40,190 nucleotides of DNA from positions 1-40,190 of the forward strand of contig DFKQ01000074.1 of assembly GCA_002373875.1 (NCBI GenBank), in the 5' to 3' direction. Shown here piece after piece: positions 16,027-23,942 of the stretch (the stretch's first letter is position 1; each line of letters starts with the position of its first letter). The notes under the pieces are model-generated. The model saw only the letters and a list, made by a program, of their open reading frames with translations. It did not search any database and had not been told where the DNA came from. This DNA is from Lachnospiraceae bacterium UBA3641 (GTDB lineage: Bacteria > Bacillota > Clostridia > Lachnospirales > Lachnospiraceae). Made by a program: the position numbers and the translations under genes.

Positions 16027-18563
16027 GCTATTCCCGTTACCTTATAATCCTTATCTTCTACCGCCTTCCTCAATACATCATCGGCCACATCCGCGGACAG
16101 TGTGACAACTGCGGTATTCTTCTCATGACTCACAAGAGCCCGGCTTACTCCTTCAACAGCCTCAAGAGCCTTCTTAACGGTTGCCTCGCAGTGACCGCAC
16201 ATCATACCTTCAATACTGATCGTTTTCTCCATTGTATCTTCCTCCGTATTTTCATTATTTTGTTTTATTAGCGCCATCAGGTCTTCCGGAAGGACCATCC
16301 CCTTGACCGGCCGGTCCTTTGACTCGTCATTGATATTGAAGAAATTAAGCCTCAGGGCATTACTCACCACACAAAAGCTTGACAGACTCATTGCAGCCGC
16401 TCCGAACATAGGACTTAATCTAAGCCCGAACTTATAAAAAACTCCCGCCGCCAGCGGTATCCCGATAACATTATAAAAGAAGGCCCAGAAAAGGTTCTCA
16501 TGTATATTTCTGAGTGTTGCCCTTGACAATGCAACAGCCGCAGGAACATCCGCAAGATCACTCCTCATTAAAACAACATCCGCCGCATCTATTGCAACAT
16601 CCGTACCTGCTCCGATCGCTATGCCGGTATCGGCGCAGGTCAATGCAGGCGCGTCATTGATTCCGTCGCCGACCATAATGACCCGTCCGTACTCCTTAAG
16701 CTTCTCTACTGCTCCGGCCTTATCATTCGGAAGAAGACCGGCTAATATCCTGTCAATCCCGGCAGCACTTCCTATGGCCATGGCCGTGCGTTCATTGTCC
16801 CCGGTTAACATAACTGTTCCGATCCCCATCCTCTTAAGCCTTACGATCGCACGGACAGCCTCATCCCTGATGGTATCGGCAACAGCTATAACACCCAAAA
16901 GGCCGTCGGAATGAGCGAAGACAAGCGGGGTCTTACCTTCCCGCGCGAACTTATCGGCCAGCTCCCCTGCCCTCCTTATTCCGTCCGCATCCGAGGATAC
17001 TGACCTTATGTAAACCAGGTTCCCGCCGTACAATGTTTTCCCGCTTATGCTGCCCTTAAGTCCTCTACCCGGTATTACGGCAAAATCATCCGTCCCGACC
17101 GATATATCTATCTTACGTTTATCACACTCAGTCCTTACCGCAAGGCTTAAGGGATGTTCACTCCTTCCCTCCAGCAGTCCGCACATACGCAGAAAATCAT
17201 TCTCATCAATGTCAAAAGGAATCACATCCGTGACTACCGGTCGTCCGTTCGTCACGGTACCCGTCTTATCAAAGACAGCTATTGAGGCCCTGCCTGCCGC
17301 TTCAAGGGATGCGGCTGTCTTAAAGAGGATACCCTTTCTTGCGCCGACACCGTTACCTACCATTATTGCCACCGGAGTGGCCAATCCCAAAGCGCACGGA
17401 CACGATATAACAAGAACGGATATTGCCCTGGTCAGCGCAAAACCGATATCTGCCGAAAGCAGCATCCACACTATGAAGGTTATCAGAGCAATCCCTATAA
17501 CAAGCGGAACAAACACTCCCGATACCCAGTCAGCCGTCTTCGCTATAGGCGCTTTGGTAGCTGCCGCATCGGATACCATTCGGATTATCTGTGACAGGGT
17601 CGTGTCTTCACCAACCCTGACAGCCCTGCACTCAAGGTACCCCGACTTGTTTATGGTGGCCGCAGATACGGTGTCACCTACTGTCTTGTCAACCGGGATA
17701 CTCTCCCCTGTCAGAGCCGATTCGTCCACAGCGGAAACTCCGTTGACCACAAGGCCGTCGACCGGAACCATATCGCCCGGCCTAAGCGCAAATATATCAT
17801 CTCTTTGCACGGATGCAACCGGTACCTCTTCTTCTCTTCCGTCCCTGATAAGCCTTGCCGTTTTAGGCGACAGTCCCATAAGGCCCTTGAGCGCATCCGT
17901 GGTCTTCCCCTTACTTCTGGCTTCAAGCATCTTACCCACGGTAATAAGGGTCAGTATCATGGCAGCTGACTCGAAATAAAGCCCATGATAGCAGTCATGG
18001 ACCATGTCCATATCTCCCCTTGAAGATGCACCGGCCATAAGGATAAGAAGCACCGTACTGTAAATAAAGGAAACTCCGCTACCCAGCGCCACGAGAGTAT
18101 CCATATTCGGCCCGCCATGGATAAGACTCGTAAATCCGCTTACGAAGAACCGGCGGTTTATGATCATTATAACGATACACAGGATCATCTGGATAAGGGT
18201 CAGCATAACTGCATTATCATGGAGAAATCCCGGTATCGGCAGGGACAACATGGTATGTCCCATGGACAGATACATCAGTACTGCCAGGAAACCGAGCGAG
18301 GCCGCAAGCCTCTTTATAAGCATGGGTGTCTCGGTATCAATAAGATCTTCAAGATCCGACGGTCCTTCCTTAACGCTCGCGCCATAGCCTGCGGCCTTTA
18401 CGGCCTCTATTATTTCATTATCAGAAGCGTTACCCTCTACCCCCATTGAGCCCGTGAGCAGGCTGACCGAGCAGGAAGTAACACCCTCAACCGAGCCGAC
18501 TGCCTTTTCAACCCTGGCCTGACAGGCAGCGCAGCTCATTCCCGTAACTTCATATTGTTTCAT
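16023..18563 (-). CDS. copA: CopA-type copper-exporting P-type ATPase with N- and C-terminal HMA domains
   Basis: This 846-residue membrane ATPase is expected to pump Cu(I) out of the cytoplasm. The N-terminal heavy-metal domain carries GMSCAAC (Cys11, Cys14). The membrane metal site is CPC (388-390), the phosphorylated Asp is Asp432 in DKTGT, and EHP and VGDGINDAP follow. YN near the seventh span and MSLSS near the eighth are the Cu(I)-type signature. After the last span comes a linker and a second HMA domain (about 778-846, GMMCGHC), an uncommon C-terminal position. An internal ribosome site lies just ahead of that domain. The start is the ATG at 18561-18563; a GTG three codons upstream overlaps the upp stop (GTGA) and is the alternative. 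It sits between upp and an epimerase-like gene. Confidence 0.95.
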   Translation of the reverse strand: MKQYEVTGMSCAACQARVEKAVGSVEGVTSCSVSLLTGSMGVEGNASDNEIIEAVKAAGYGASVKEGPSDLEDLIDTETPMLIKRLAASLGFLAVLMYLSMGHTMLSLPIPGFLHDNAVMLTLIQMILCIVIMIINRRFFVSGFTSLIHGGPNMDTLVALGSGVSFIYSTVLLILMAGASSRGDMDMVHDCYHGLYFESAAMILTLITVGKMLEARSKGKTTDALKGLMGLSPKTARLIRDGREEEVPVASVQRDDIFALRPGDMVPVDGLVVNGVSAVDESALTGESIPVDKTVGDTVSAATINKSGYLECRAVRVGEDTTLSQIIRMVSDAAATKAPIAKTADWVSGVFVPLVIGIALITFIVWMLLSADIGFALTRAISVLVISCPCALGLATPVAIMVGNGVGARKGILFKTAASLEAAGRASIAVFDKTGTVTNGRPVVTDVIPFDIDENDFLRMCGLLEGRSEHPLSLAVRTECDKRKIDISVGTDDFAVIPGRGLKGSISGKTLYGGNLVYIRSVSSDADGIRRAGELADKFAREGKTPLVFAHSDGLLGVIAVADTIRDEAVRAIVRLKRMGIGTVMLTGDNERTAMAIGSAAGIDRILAGLLPNDKAGAVEKLKEYGRVIMVGDGINDAPALTCADTGIAIGAGTDVAIDAADVVLMRSDLADVPAAVALSRATLRNIHENLFWAFFYNVIGIPLAAGVFYKFGLRLSPMFGAAAMSLSSFCVVSNALRLNFFNINDESKDRPVKGMVLPEDLMALIKQNNENTEEDTMEKTISIEGMMCGHCEATVKKALEAVEGVSRALVSHEKNTAVVTLSADVADDVLRKAVEDKDYKVTGIA
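16230..16245 (-). promoter_or_regulatory. Internal ribosome site in copA ahead of the C-terminal HMA domain
   Basis: Within copA, GGAGG (16241-16245, minus strand) is followed after eight bases by an in-frame ATG (16230-16232). Starting here would give a 69-residue protein consisting of exactly one HMA domain (MEKTISIEGMMCGHC onward), the size and content of the copper chaperone CopZ. The spacing equals that of the strong start sites of neighbouring genes. The GGAGG falls in Thr-Glu-Glu codons, so chance is possible. Confidence 0.45.
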
Positions 18564-18568
18564 AATGA

Positions 18569-19213
18569 TCACTTGGTCCCGAATATCCTGTCGCCGGCAT
18601 CACCGAGCCCCGGACAGATATACGCATCCTTATTGAGTTCCCTGTCAAGATGCCCCACATATATCTGAACATCGGGGTGGGCCTTATTCAGCCGCTCAAG
18701 GCCCTCCGGAGCTGCGATAATACACATGAACTTGATGTTTACCCCACCATAAAGCTTTATCTGGTTTATGGCATCGACAGCCGAGCCTCCCGTGGCAAGC
18801 ATGGGATCCATAACGACTATCGTTCTTTCCTCTATGGGACTGGGCAGCTTGCAGTAATATTCCTTCGGTTCATGGGTTTCCTCGTCGCGGTACATTCCTA
18901 TATGACCGACCTTGGCCGTCGGTACCAGAGCAAGCACTCCGCTGACCATCCCAAGGCCCGCGCGCAGGATCGGCACAAGTGCCAGCTTACGTCCCGATAT
19001 CATGGGAGTCATACACTTCTCAATAGGCGTTTCAACCTCAACATCCTCCATCGGAAGGTCGCTTAAGGCTTCAAAGCCCTCAAGCATTGCTATTTCCTCA
19101 ACAAGCTTACGGAACTCATTCGTACCGGTATTCTTGTCCCTTAGCATTGATATCTTGTGCTGAATAAGCGGATGTTTGAATATTGTTATATTTTCGATAT
19201 TTCCGTAACTCAT
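18569..19213 (-). CDS. upp: Uracil phosphoribosyltransferase
   Basis: This salvage enzyme makes UMP from uracil and PRPP. The 214-residue protein has the family hallmarks: an N-terminal FKHPLIQHKISMLRD, then VPILRAGLGMVSG near residue 80, the PRPP-binding VVMDPMLATGGSA near 132, and a C-terminal PGLGDAGDR uracil-binding motif. The start follows AGGAGG. It is the first gene of the minus-strand unit upp-copA-epimerase and has a good promoter (19241-19269). Confidence 0.97.
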   Translation of the reverse strand: MSYGNIENITIFKHPLIQHKISMLRDKNTGTNEFRKLVEEIAMLEGFEALSDLPMEDVEVETPIEKCMTPMISGRKLALVPILRAGLGMVSGVLALVPTAKVGHIGMYRDEETHEPKEYYCKLPSPIEERTIVVMDPMLATGGSAVDAINQIKLYGGVNIKFMCIIAAPEGLERLNKAHPDVQIYVGHLDRELNKDAYICPGLGDAGDRIFGTK

Positions 19214-19240
19214 ATTTCCTCCTGAATTGCTATCCTCTCT

Positions 19241-19269
19241 ATTTTAATACCGGATAAAGGGTTTATCAA
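19241..19269 (-). promoter_or_regulatory. Promoter of upp-copA-epimerase unit
   Basis: TTGATA (19264-19269) and TAAAAT (19241-19246) are separated by 17 bases on the minus strand, with the AGGAGG site and ATG of upp shortly downstream. The 178-base region it shares with the divergent plus-strand gene at 19392 is AT-rich. No copper-responsive operator was recognised in it. Confidence 0.65.
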
Positions 19270-19391
19270 TACAAAATATTGTATATCGCGAAATTTTCCA
19301 CCACTAAATGTGTATATTTTTAACATCTGTTATTTGAAAATGATCAAATCTGTGATAAGCTTGATAAGATGATTTTTATGAGGACACAGAT

Positions 19392-20654
19392 ATGAACGAC
19401 AACTGGTATAAGCTTGACAACGTGGCCAAGGTCTTTCTGGCCTCCCACAATAAACGAAATCCCAGATCCATACGCGTAAGCTGTATACTTAACGAGGAGA
19501 TAGATCCGGACATCCTTCAGGAAGCCCTTGACCTTACCATAAAGATAAGACCTCAGTTTCAGGTCCGTATAAGAAGGGGGATCTTCTGGAACTATCTTGA
19601 ACAGACCGGTGAGCGTGCCATTGTAACCAGGGAAGTGACCGGCCCCTGCCCCGCCCTTTACGGCGAGAACTACAGGGGTGTACTCCATTATATGGTGACC
19701 TACTACCATGACAGGATAAATATAGATATGTCCCATGCCATCAGTGACGGGACCGGTGCCTTTGTTCTCCTTAAGCTTCTGGTCTTAAATTATCTCAAGC
19801 TCAAGCACCCCGGCAAGCTTGATGAAGTGTCGATAAGTGATTCCGCATCTTCGGATGACCGGTTCAGGAACAGCTATGATCATTTTTATGACAATTCCGC
19901 CGGTCCCATCCCTGAGACGATACTTAATAAAAAGAAGCCTGCCTTCCAGATTCCCAGCCGCAAGCTTCCCTACGATCAATTGAGATATACGGAAGTACAT
20001 TTGGAAGCCGACAAGGTCCTTGCCGCCGCCAAGGCGATGAAGGTCAGCCTTACAAGCTACCTCGGAGCCCATCTCACACTGGCGATCCTTGACGATATGC
20101 CCCTTCGCCAGCGCAAAAAGCCCGTAAATATCTCAATACCTGTCAATCTGCGCAATTACTATCCTTCGGATACCCTGCGTAACTTCTTTAATAATATAGA
20201 TGTTTCACACACCTATGAAGGAAACGAGACCCTCGAAACTCTGGCGCTGGAATTCGACGATAAGCTTAAGCAGGCTCTTAATCCGGAGCTTATCAAGAAG
20301 CAGATGAACAGATACCAGAGCATTGAACAGTTCTTCCTTGCCAGAATGGTCCCTCTTTTTATCAAGCAGCCGATCGTCAGGATGTTCTCCGCCCGGGAGA
20401 CCAAAACCGTCACGGCGGTACTCTCAAATCTCGGTCCGATCCGGATGCCGGAAGAGACCCTGCCATATATTAAGGGATTTACGGATTTCTGCTCCACAGA
20501 CAATCTGTTCATTACAATTACAAGCTACGGGAACGATCTGGTCCTTGGGATCGCAAGCTCCTACAGCGGTACCTCGGTCTTAAGGCGTATGCTGCAAGCG
20601 CTTAAGTCCCTTGATACCGATATTTATCTTTATGCAACGGAGGTAATTCGCTAA
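19392..20654 (+). CDS. Condensation-fold acyltransferase (alcohol acetyltransferase-like)
   Basis: This 420-residue protein belongs to the chloramphenicol-acetyltransferase/condensation-domain fold. The active-site HxxxDG motif is SHAISDGTG (His115, Asp119, Gly120), and the second half shows SIPVNLRNYYPSDTLRNFFNN near 235, a typical R-N-x-F conserved region, and SNLGPI near 340. The start begins WYKLDNVAKV, as in members called alcohol acetyltransferases in clostridia. The acyl donor and acceptor are unknown. The GAGG ribosome site is eight bases before the ATG. It is translated with the next gene after a four-base gap, a pair I recall as recurrent in Lachnospiraceae. Confidence 0.8.
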   Translation: MNDNWYKLDNVAKVFLASHNKRNPRSIRVSCILNEEIDPDILQEALDLTIKIRPQFQVRIRRGIFWNYLEQTGERAIVTREVTGPCPALYGENYRGVLHYMVTYYHDRINIDMSHAISDGTGAFVLLKLLVLNYLKLKHPGKLDEVSISDSASSDDRFRNSYDHFYDNSAGPIPETILNKKKPAFQIPSRKLPYDQLRYTEVHLEADKVLAAAKAMKVSLTSYLGAHLTLAILDDMPLRQRKKPVNISIPVNLRNYYPSDTLRNFFNNIDVSHTYEGNETLETLALEFDDKLKQALNPELIKKQMNRYQSIEQFFLARMVPLFIKQPIVRMFSARETKTVTAVLSNLGPIRMPEETLPYIKGFTDFCSTDNLFITITSYGNDLVLGIASSYSGTSVLRRMLQALKSLDTDIYLYATEVIR

Positions 20655-20658
20655 TATC

Positions 20659-21315
20659 ATGAAGAAATGCCTGAATTGTAACATAGAAATAGGCGGCCGG
20701 ACCGATACCTGCCCCCTTTGTCAGAACTCATTAACGGGTGAAGCCTCTCGGGATAACTGGCCTGTTCCCAAAAAGCTGAAGACCAGGGCCTTTCTCTACA
20801 AGCTCCAGCTTTTTCTTGTGCTGACCGCAATAGCAGTCGGGCTTTCACTCGACTTTCTCTTAGAGCTTAACAACGGAACCCATTACAGCCTCATCACAGC
20901 CATGTGGCTTATTGTATTTGAATTTGATCTGTCAAGGAACATCAGACGCTCATTTATCATTACCAGAACAATAAGCGTGACTGTCCTTCATGTCTGCATT
21001 CTCCTGCTCATAACCGGCCGATATTGCGGATTCTTCGATCTTGCGGCCTACATGCTGGTGCCCATTCTCCTGGGTGCTGCCCTCATCGGCAACCTGATCT
21101 TCTCGCTCATTGACACCACGGAGAATGCGCTGGTTTACCTTCTTACAACAATACTGGTCATAATGATCATATATGGCCTCATGAAGGCGGGTCACCTGAC
21201 CACCGGCCTCACCTGGGATATATGTCTCATGTCAAGTGTTGTGTCCCTGATCGGTATAATAATATTCAAAGGGCGCAAGGTCTTAGGCGAGGTACAGAAA
21301 AGAATGAATTTTTAA
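20659..21315 (+). CDS. Zinc-ribbon membrane protein (DUF6320-like)
   Basis: The 218-residue protein starts with a four-cysteine zinc ribbon (CLNC near residue 4 and CPLC near 18) and continues with about six transmembrane segments from residue 48 to 205, ending in a basic tail. It resembles the DUF6320 group that accompanies alcohol-acetyltransferase-like proteins; this name is from memory of the pattern. It probably forms a membrane partner of the acyltransferase encoded just upstream. Its stop codon overlaps the stop codon of the convergent LysM-protein gene, and no terminator is visible between them. Confidence 0.75.
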   Translation: MKKCLNCNIEIGGRTDTCPLCQNSLTGEASRDNWPVPKKLKTRAFLYKLQLFLVLTAIAVGLSLDFLLELNNGTHYSLITAMWLIVFEFDLSRNIRRSFIITRTISVTVLHVCILLLITGRYCGFFDLAAYMLVPILLGAALIGNLIFSLIDTTENALVYLLTTILVIMIIYGLMKAGHLTTGLTWDICLMSSVVSLIGIIIFKGRKVLGEVQKRMNF

Positions 21316-22940
21316 GGCAATACAAGAACCTGTCCCACATAAATAAGGTCAGGGTTTGATATCTGCGATGCATTTGCCTGATATATCCGGACCCAATCCG
21401 TTCCGTTGCCGTAGTGAGCCCTTGCTATATTCCACAGGCAGTCTCCCTTGACAACCTTATATGAATTTCCGCTTCCGTCTTCCAGACCGGTTTCCGTCTT
21501 TTCTTTATCCGTATCCGTTCCGGCCGTCCCGACCTTTTCATCTGTTTCTTCCGCTTTAACGTCCTTTATCGTTTCCGCCTTAACGGTCTCAACCTTCTCT
21601 TCTTCCGCCTTATCCTTTTCCACCGTCACGGTCTTTGTGATCTCTTCCTCTGCTTCTGCTTTTGCATCATCCAGGATCTTCTTTGCCTCCGCTTGCGCAT
21701 CATCCGTGATCTTCTTTGCCTCCGCTTGCGCATCATCCGCGATCTTCTTTGCCTCTGCTTTAGCATCATCCGTGATCTTCTTTGCCTCTGCTTGCGCATC
21801 ATCCGTGATCTTCTTTGCCTCGGTCCCGGCGCCTTCCACAGTCTCTTTGGCTTCCTTTTTTGCAGTGCTTATGATCTCCTCAGCCTCTGCCTTTGCAGCT
21901 TCTATTATTTTATCTGCTTCCTCTTTCGCATTATCTGCCGCTTCTGCCGCTTCTTCTTCCGTTACTTCCTCCCGGCCATCTTCCGCCTTTGCATCCGCAT
22001 CTGCGGATACGCCCGTCTCCTCTTCGGCCTTGGCCGGCTCCTTAAGCTCCTTTGCTTCCTTATTGGCTTCCTCAACTATTGCCTCGGCTTCTGCCCTGGC
22101 CTTTTCAAGGATCTCTTCCGCTTCGGCTGATGCTTCTTCTATGATAACGTTCCCGGCTTCCCTTGCTACTTCCGCATCATCTTCCGTTTTTTCATCAGGA
22201 GCAGCTGCATTATCGCTCACTTCTTTATCTTCAACGGCCTCTTTATCTTCCCCGGCCGCCTTATCTTCATCTACTGCCTTTTCTTCGTCAGCTATCTTCT
22301 CTTCTTCAGCTTCCTTTTCGACTTCAACTTCCTTCTCTTCCTCTGCTTCCTTATCTTCTTTAACTTCCTTATCTACTTCAGCTTCCTTCTCTTCTTCTGC
22401 TTCTTTTTCTTCTTCAACTTCCTTTTCGACTTCAGCTTCCTTCTCTTCCTCTGCTTCCTTCTCTTCTTCTGCTTCCTTCTCCGCCTCTGCCTGGGCTACG
22501 GTCTTTGGAAGGTAATCATTAATATCCGTATCACTGTCCACTACAATTATCTCAACATTTGAAAAACCCTTCGCAAGGATCTTCTGCATAAGTGACATCG
22601 CCTGATCACTGCTCCCGAGCGCCGAAAGGTAATCGCTCACATCTCCGGTTATGTTTACATCGGTCTTACCATCCTCACTTATGTCGATATCGGCCGATAT
22701 TACCTCGGCACCCACCTTCTCATAAATCTTCCTCAGTTCTTCGATCTTATCCCTGACTCCGTCACCGTCGCGTGAAGGATCTGCAAAGAGGATCACCAGC
22801 TTATTCGTGTAATCCGCATATTCTTCGCTTTTGTCAGCCGCATACGTTGAATCCGTATTGACGAATGTGCTTACTGTCGTCAGTAAAAGAGCACATAATA
22901 ATATCCTTGCTATCCTTTTTCTAATTCTAATTCTTTTCAT
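21312..22940 (-). CDS. Secreted coiled-coil protein with C-terminal LysM domain
   Basis: The 542-residue product has a signal peptide (1-35, cut after TYAA), an N-terminal globular part of about 36-147 (NKLVILFADPS, VEIIVVDSDTD), a Glu/Lys repeat region of period six (about 153-236), an alanine-rich 11-residue repeat region (about 262-430) and a LysM peptidoglycan-binding domain (494-542, YKVVKGDCLWNIARAHYG). The 11-residue period predicts a long coiled coil. LysM should anchor it to the cell wall. The five clearest repeats (residues 375-429) are nearly identical in DNA as well. The ribosome site is GAGGGG, seven bases upstream. The function of the N-terminal part is unknown. Confidence 0.83.
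   Translation of the reverse strand: MKRIRIRKRIARILLCALLLTTVSTFVNTDSTYAADKSEEYADYTNKLVILFADPSRDGDGVRDKIEELRKIYEKVGAEVISADIDISEDGKTDVNITGDVSDYLSALGSSDQAMSLMQKILAKGFSNVEIIVVDSDTDINDYLPKTVAQAEAEKEAEEEKEAEEEKEAEVEKEVEEEKEAEEEKEAEVDKEVKEDKEAEEEKEVEVEKEAEEEKIADEEKAVDEDKAAGEDKEAVEDKEVSDNAAAPDEKTEDDAEVAREAGNVIIEEASAEAEEILEKARAEAEAIVEEANKEAKELKEPAKAEEETGVSADADAKAEDGREEVTEEEAAEAADNAKEEADKIIEAAKAEAEEIISTAKKEAKETVEGAGTEAKKITDDAQAEAKKITDDAKAEAKKIADDAQAEAKKITDDAQAEAKKILDDAKAEAEEEITKTVTVEKDKAEEEKVETVKAETIKDVKAEETDEKVGTAGTDTDKEKTETGLEDGSGNSYKVVKGDCLWNIARAHYGNGTDWVRIYQANASQISNPDLIYVGQVLVLP
21654..21818 (-). repeat. Five in-frame 33-bp tandem repeats encoding an 11-residue motif
   Basis: Five consecutive units of 33 bases, each encoding AKKITDDAQAE or a near copy, lie inside the LysM-protein gene. 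Adjacent units differ at only a few bases. Repeat number may vary between strains by slippage or recombination without breaking the frame. Confidence 0.9.
22233..22484 (-). repeat. 18-bp-period Glu/Lys-rich repeat region in the LysM-protein gene
   Basis: About fourteen imperfect units of six codons (EKEAEE and variants such as EKEVEV and DKEVKE) encode residues 153-236. The strand bias (purine-rich coding strand) and degenerate repetition are typical of a low-complexity charged linker. Confidence 0.8.
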
Positions 22941-23024
22941 GGTATTTCCCCTCTGTAAGATTTGTAGTTAAAATAAATTATGTAAATCGGTTTTCTCCAT
23001 ACTCAAAGCCATTTTATCATAGCA

Positions 23025-23071
23025 GAAAAAAGCTGATGTGTTAAGCCCCTGCGGGCTTTAGCACATCAGCT
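23025..23071 (-). terminator. Intrinsic terminator of the kinase-PAP2 operon
   Basis: A long hairpin (AGCTGATGTG 23031-23040 with CACATCAGCT 23062-23071, and an inner AGCCC/GGGCT stem) is followed on the minus strand by six T. It lies 124 bases after the PAP2 stop codon, in a gap of 254 bases before the LysM-protein gene. The rest of that gap shows only a weak promoter-like TTGAGT/CATAAT pair ahead of the LysM gene. Confidence 0.9.
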
Positions 23072-23194
23072 CAGGATTCATTCATATTAAATTCAAGTAT
23101 ACATAACACCAATATTTAGTGTCCTGTCAACCACTCGGGACAATATCTTGCACCCTCCGGTTAAATATGAACATTTTGTTAAATTTTTATAAAA

Positions 23195-23920
23195 TCACAT
23201 CTTGCTCTTATTGGTAACCGGCTCCAGCCCCCTGTTATATGCATAGACAGTAACAAGCTTATCCGCTATCACAAAGAGGATCAATCCGCCGGCCACATCG
23301 ATCAACGAGTGCTGCTTGATAAATACCGTAGACAGAATGATAAGTACAGACAGAATGTCTATACCGAGCCTCATGCCGGGTTTCCTGAACAGCCTTGCGT
23401 GAGACCGCCTTACCGCCTGCATGGCAACACATGTATTATATACATGGATGCTGGGAAAGACATTGGTCGATGTATCTATATGATACAGATAGGATACAAG
23501 ACCGCAGAATATATTATCCCTTGGCATAACATAAGGCCTCAGATACAGCTTGGTGGGCATTATTAAAGAAATAATGACAAAAAGGCTCATACCGAAAACA
23601 AGCATGTAGCTCATCCTCTTATATTCCTTCTCCTTCGCAAAGAGAAGGTAGATGCATACCCCGGGAACCATCAGGAACCAGGCAAAATAAGGTACGACAA
23701 AAAATTCACAGAAGGGAATCATCTTGTCGATCGTGCCATAGGTATAGAAGTAATCCGGTGCATCCATCCTCTCAATAAGAGAAAACATCAGCATGTAGAC
23801 CGCAAAAAAAATAAAGAGCGGCAAAAACACGTTTAATTTATACTTTATAATATTGGCATACAGCTTTGTCTTTTTACTCATGACAAAAATATTATCGCCA
23901 ACCCCTTTCTTTGTCAACAT
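23195..23920 (-). CDS. PAP2-family membrane phosphatase
   Basis: This six-span membrane protein belongs to the PAP2/phosphatidic-acid-phosphatase superfamily, which removes phosphate from lipid or isoprenoid phosphates. The conserved histidine motifs are FPSIHVYNT (motif PSxH) and KQHSLIDVAGG (SR/K-x-H-x3-D type); the first KxxxxxxRP-like motif appears as KLYLRPYVMP. Start choice is uncertain. The ATG at 23918-23920 has GGAG four bases upstream and is used here; the ATG at 23879-23881 begins MSKKTKLYAN, has no ribosome site, and lies directly after a TTGACA/TAATAT pair. It is the last gene before the operon terminator and follows the hydrogenase-like kinase by 22 bases. Confidence 0.82.
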   Translation of the reverse strand: MLTKKGVGDNIFVMSKKTKLYANIIKYKLNVFLPLFIFFAVYMLMFSLIERMDAPDYFYTYGTIDKMIPFCEFFVVPYFAWFLMVPGVCIYLLFAKEKEYKRMSYMLVFGMSLFVIISLIMPTKLYLRPYVMPRDNIFCGLVSYLYHIDTSTNVFPSIHVYNTCVAMQAVRRSHARLFRKPGMRLGIDILSVLIILSTVFIKQHSLIDVAGGLILFVIADKLVTVYAYNRGLEPVTNKSKM

Positions 23921-23942
23921 TTTTCTCCGATATCCATTACGA

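Noticed and set aside
17047..17979. Plus-strand open frame of 310 codons
   Set aside because: It is antisense to the catalytic core of copA, whose motifs are certain; the product is low-complexity Ser/Thr/Pro-rich.
21312..21315. Bidirectional terminator between the convergent genes
   Set aside because: The two stop codons overlap and no hairpin with T runs is present, so transcripts probably overlap at their 3' ends.
21654..21818. Regular 33-bp repeats considered as a CRISPR array
   Set aside because: The units are contiguous without spacers, in frame, and encode an 11-residue coiled-coil motif.
21448..22515. Long plus-strand open frame of 355 codons, extremely Ser-rich
   Set aside because: It is the antisense of the repeat-rich LysM-protein gene. 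The composition is that of a Glu/Lys/Ala-rich coding region read backwards, with no ribosome site or domain.
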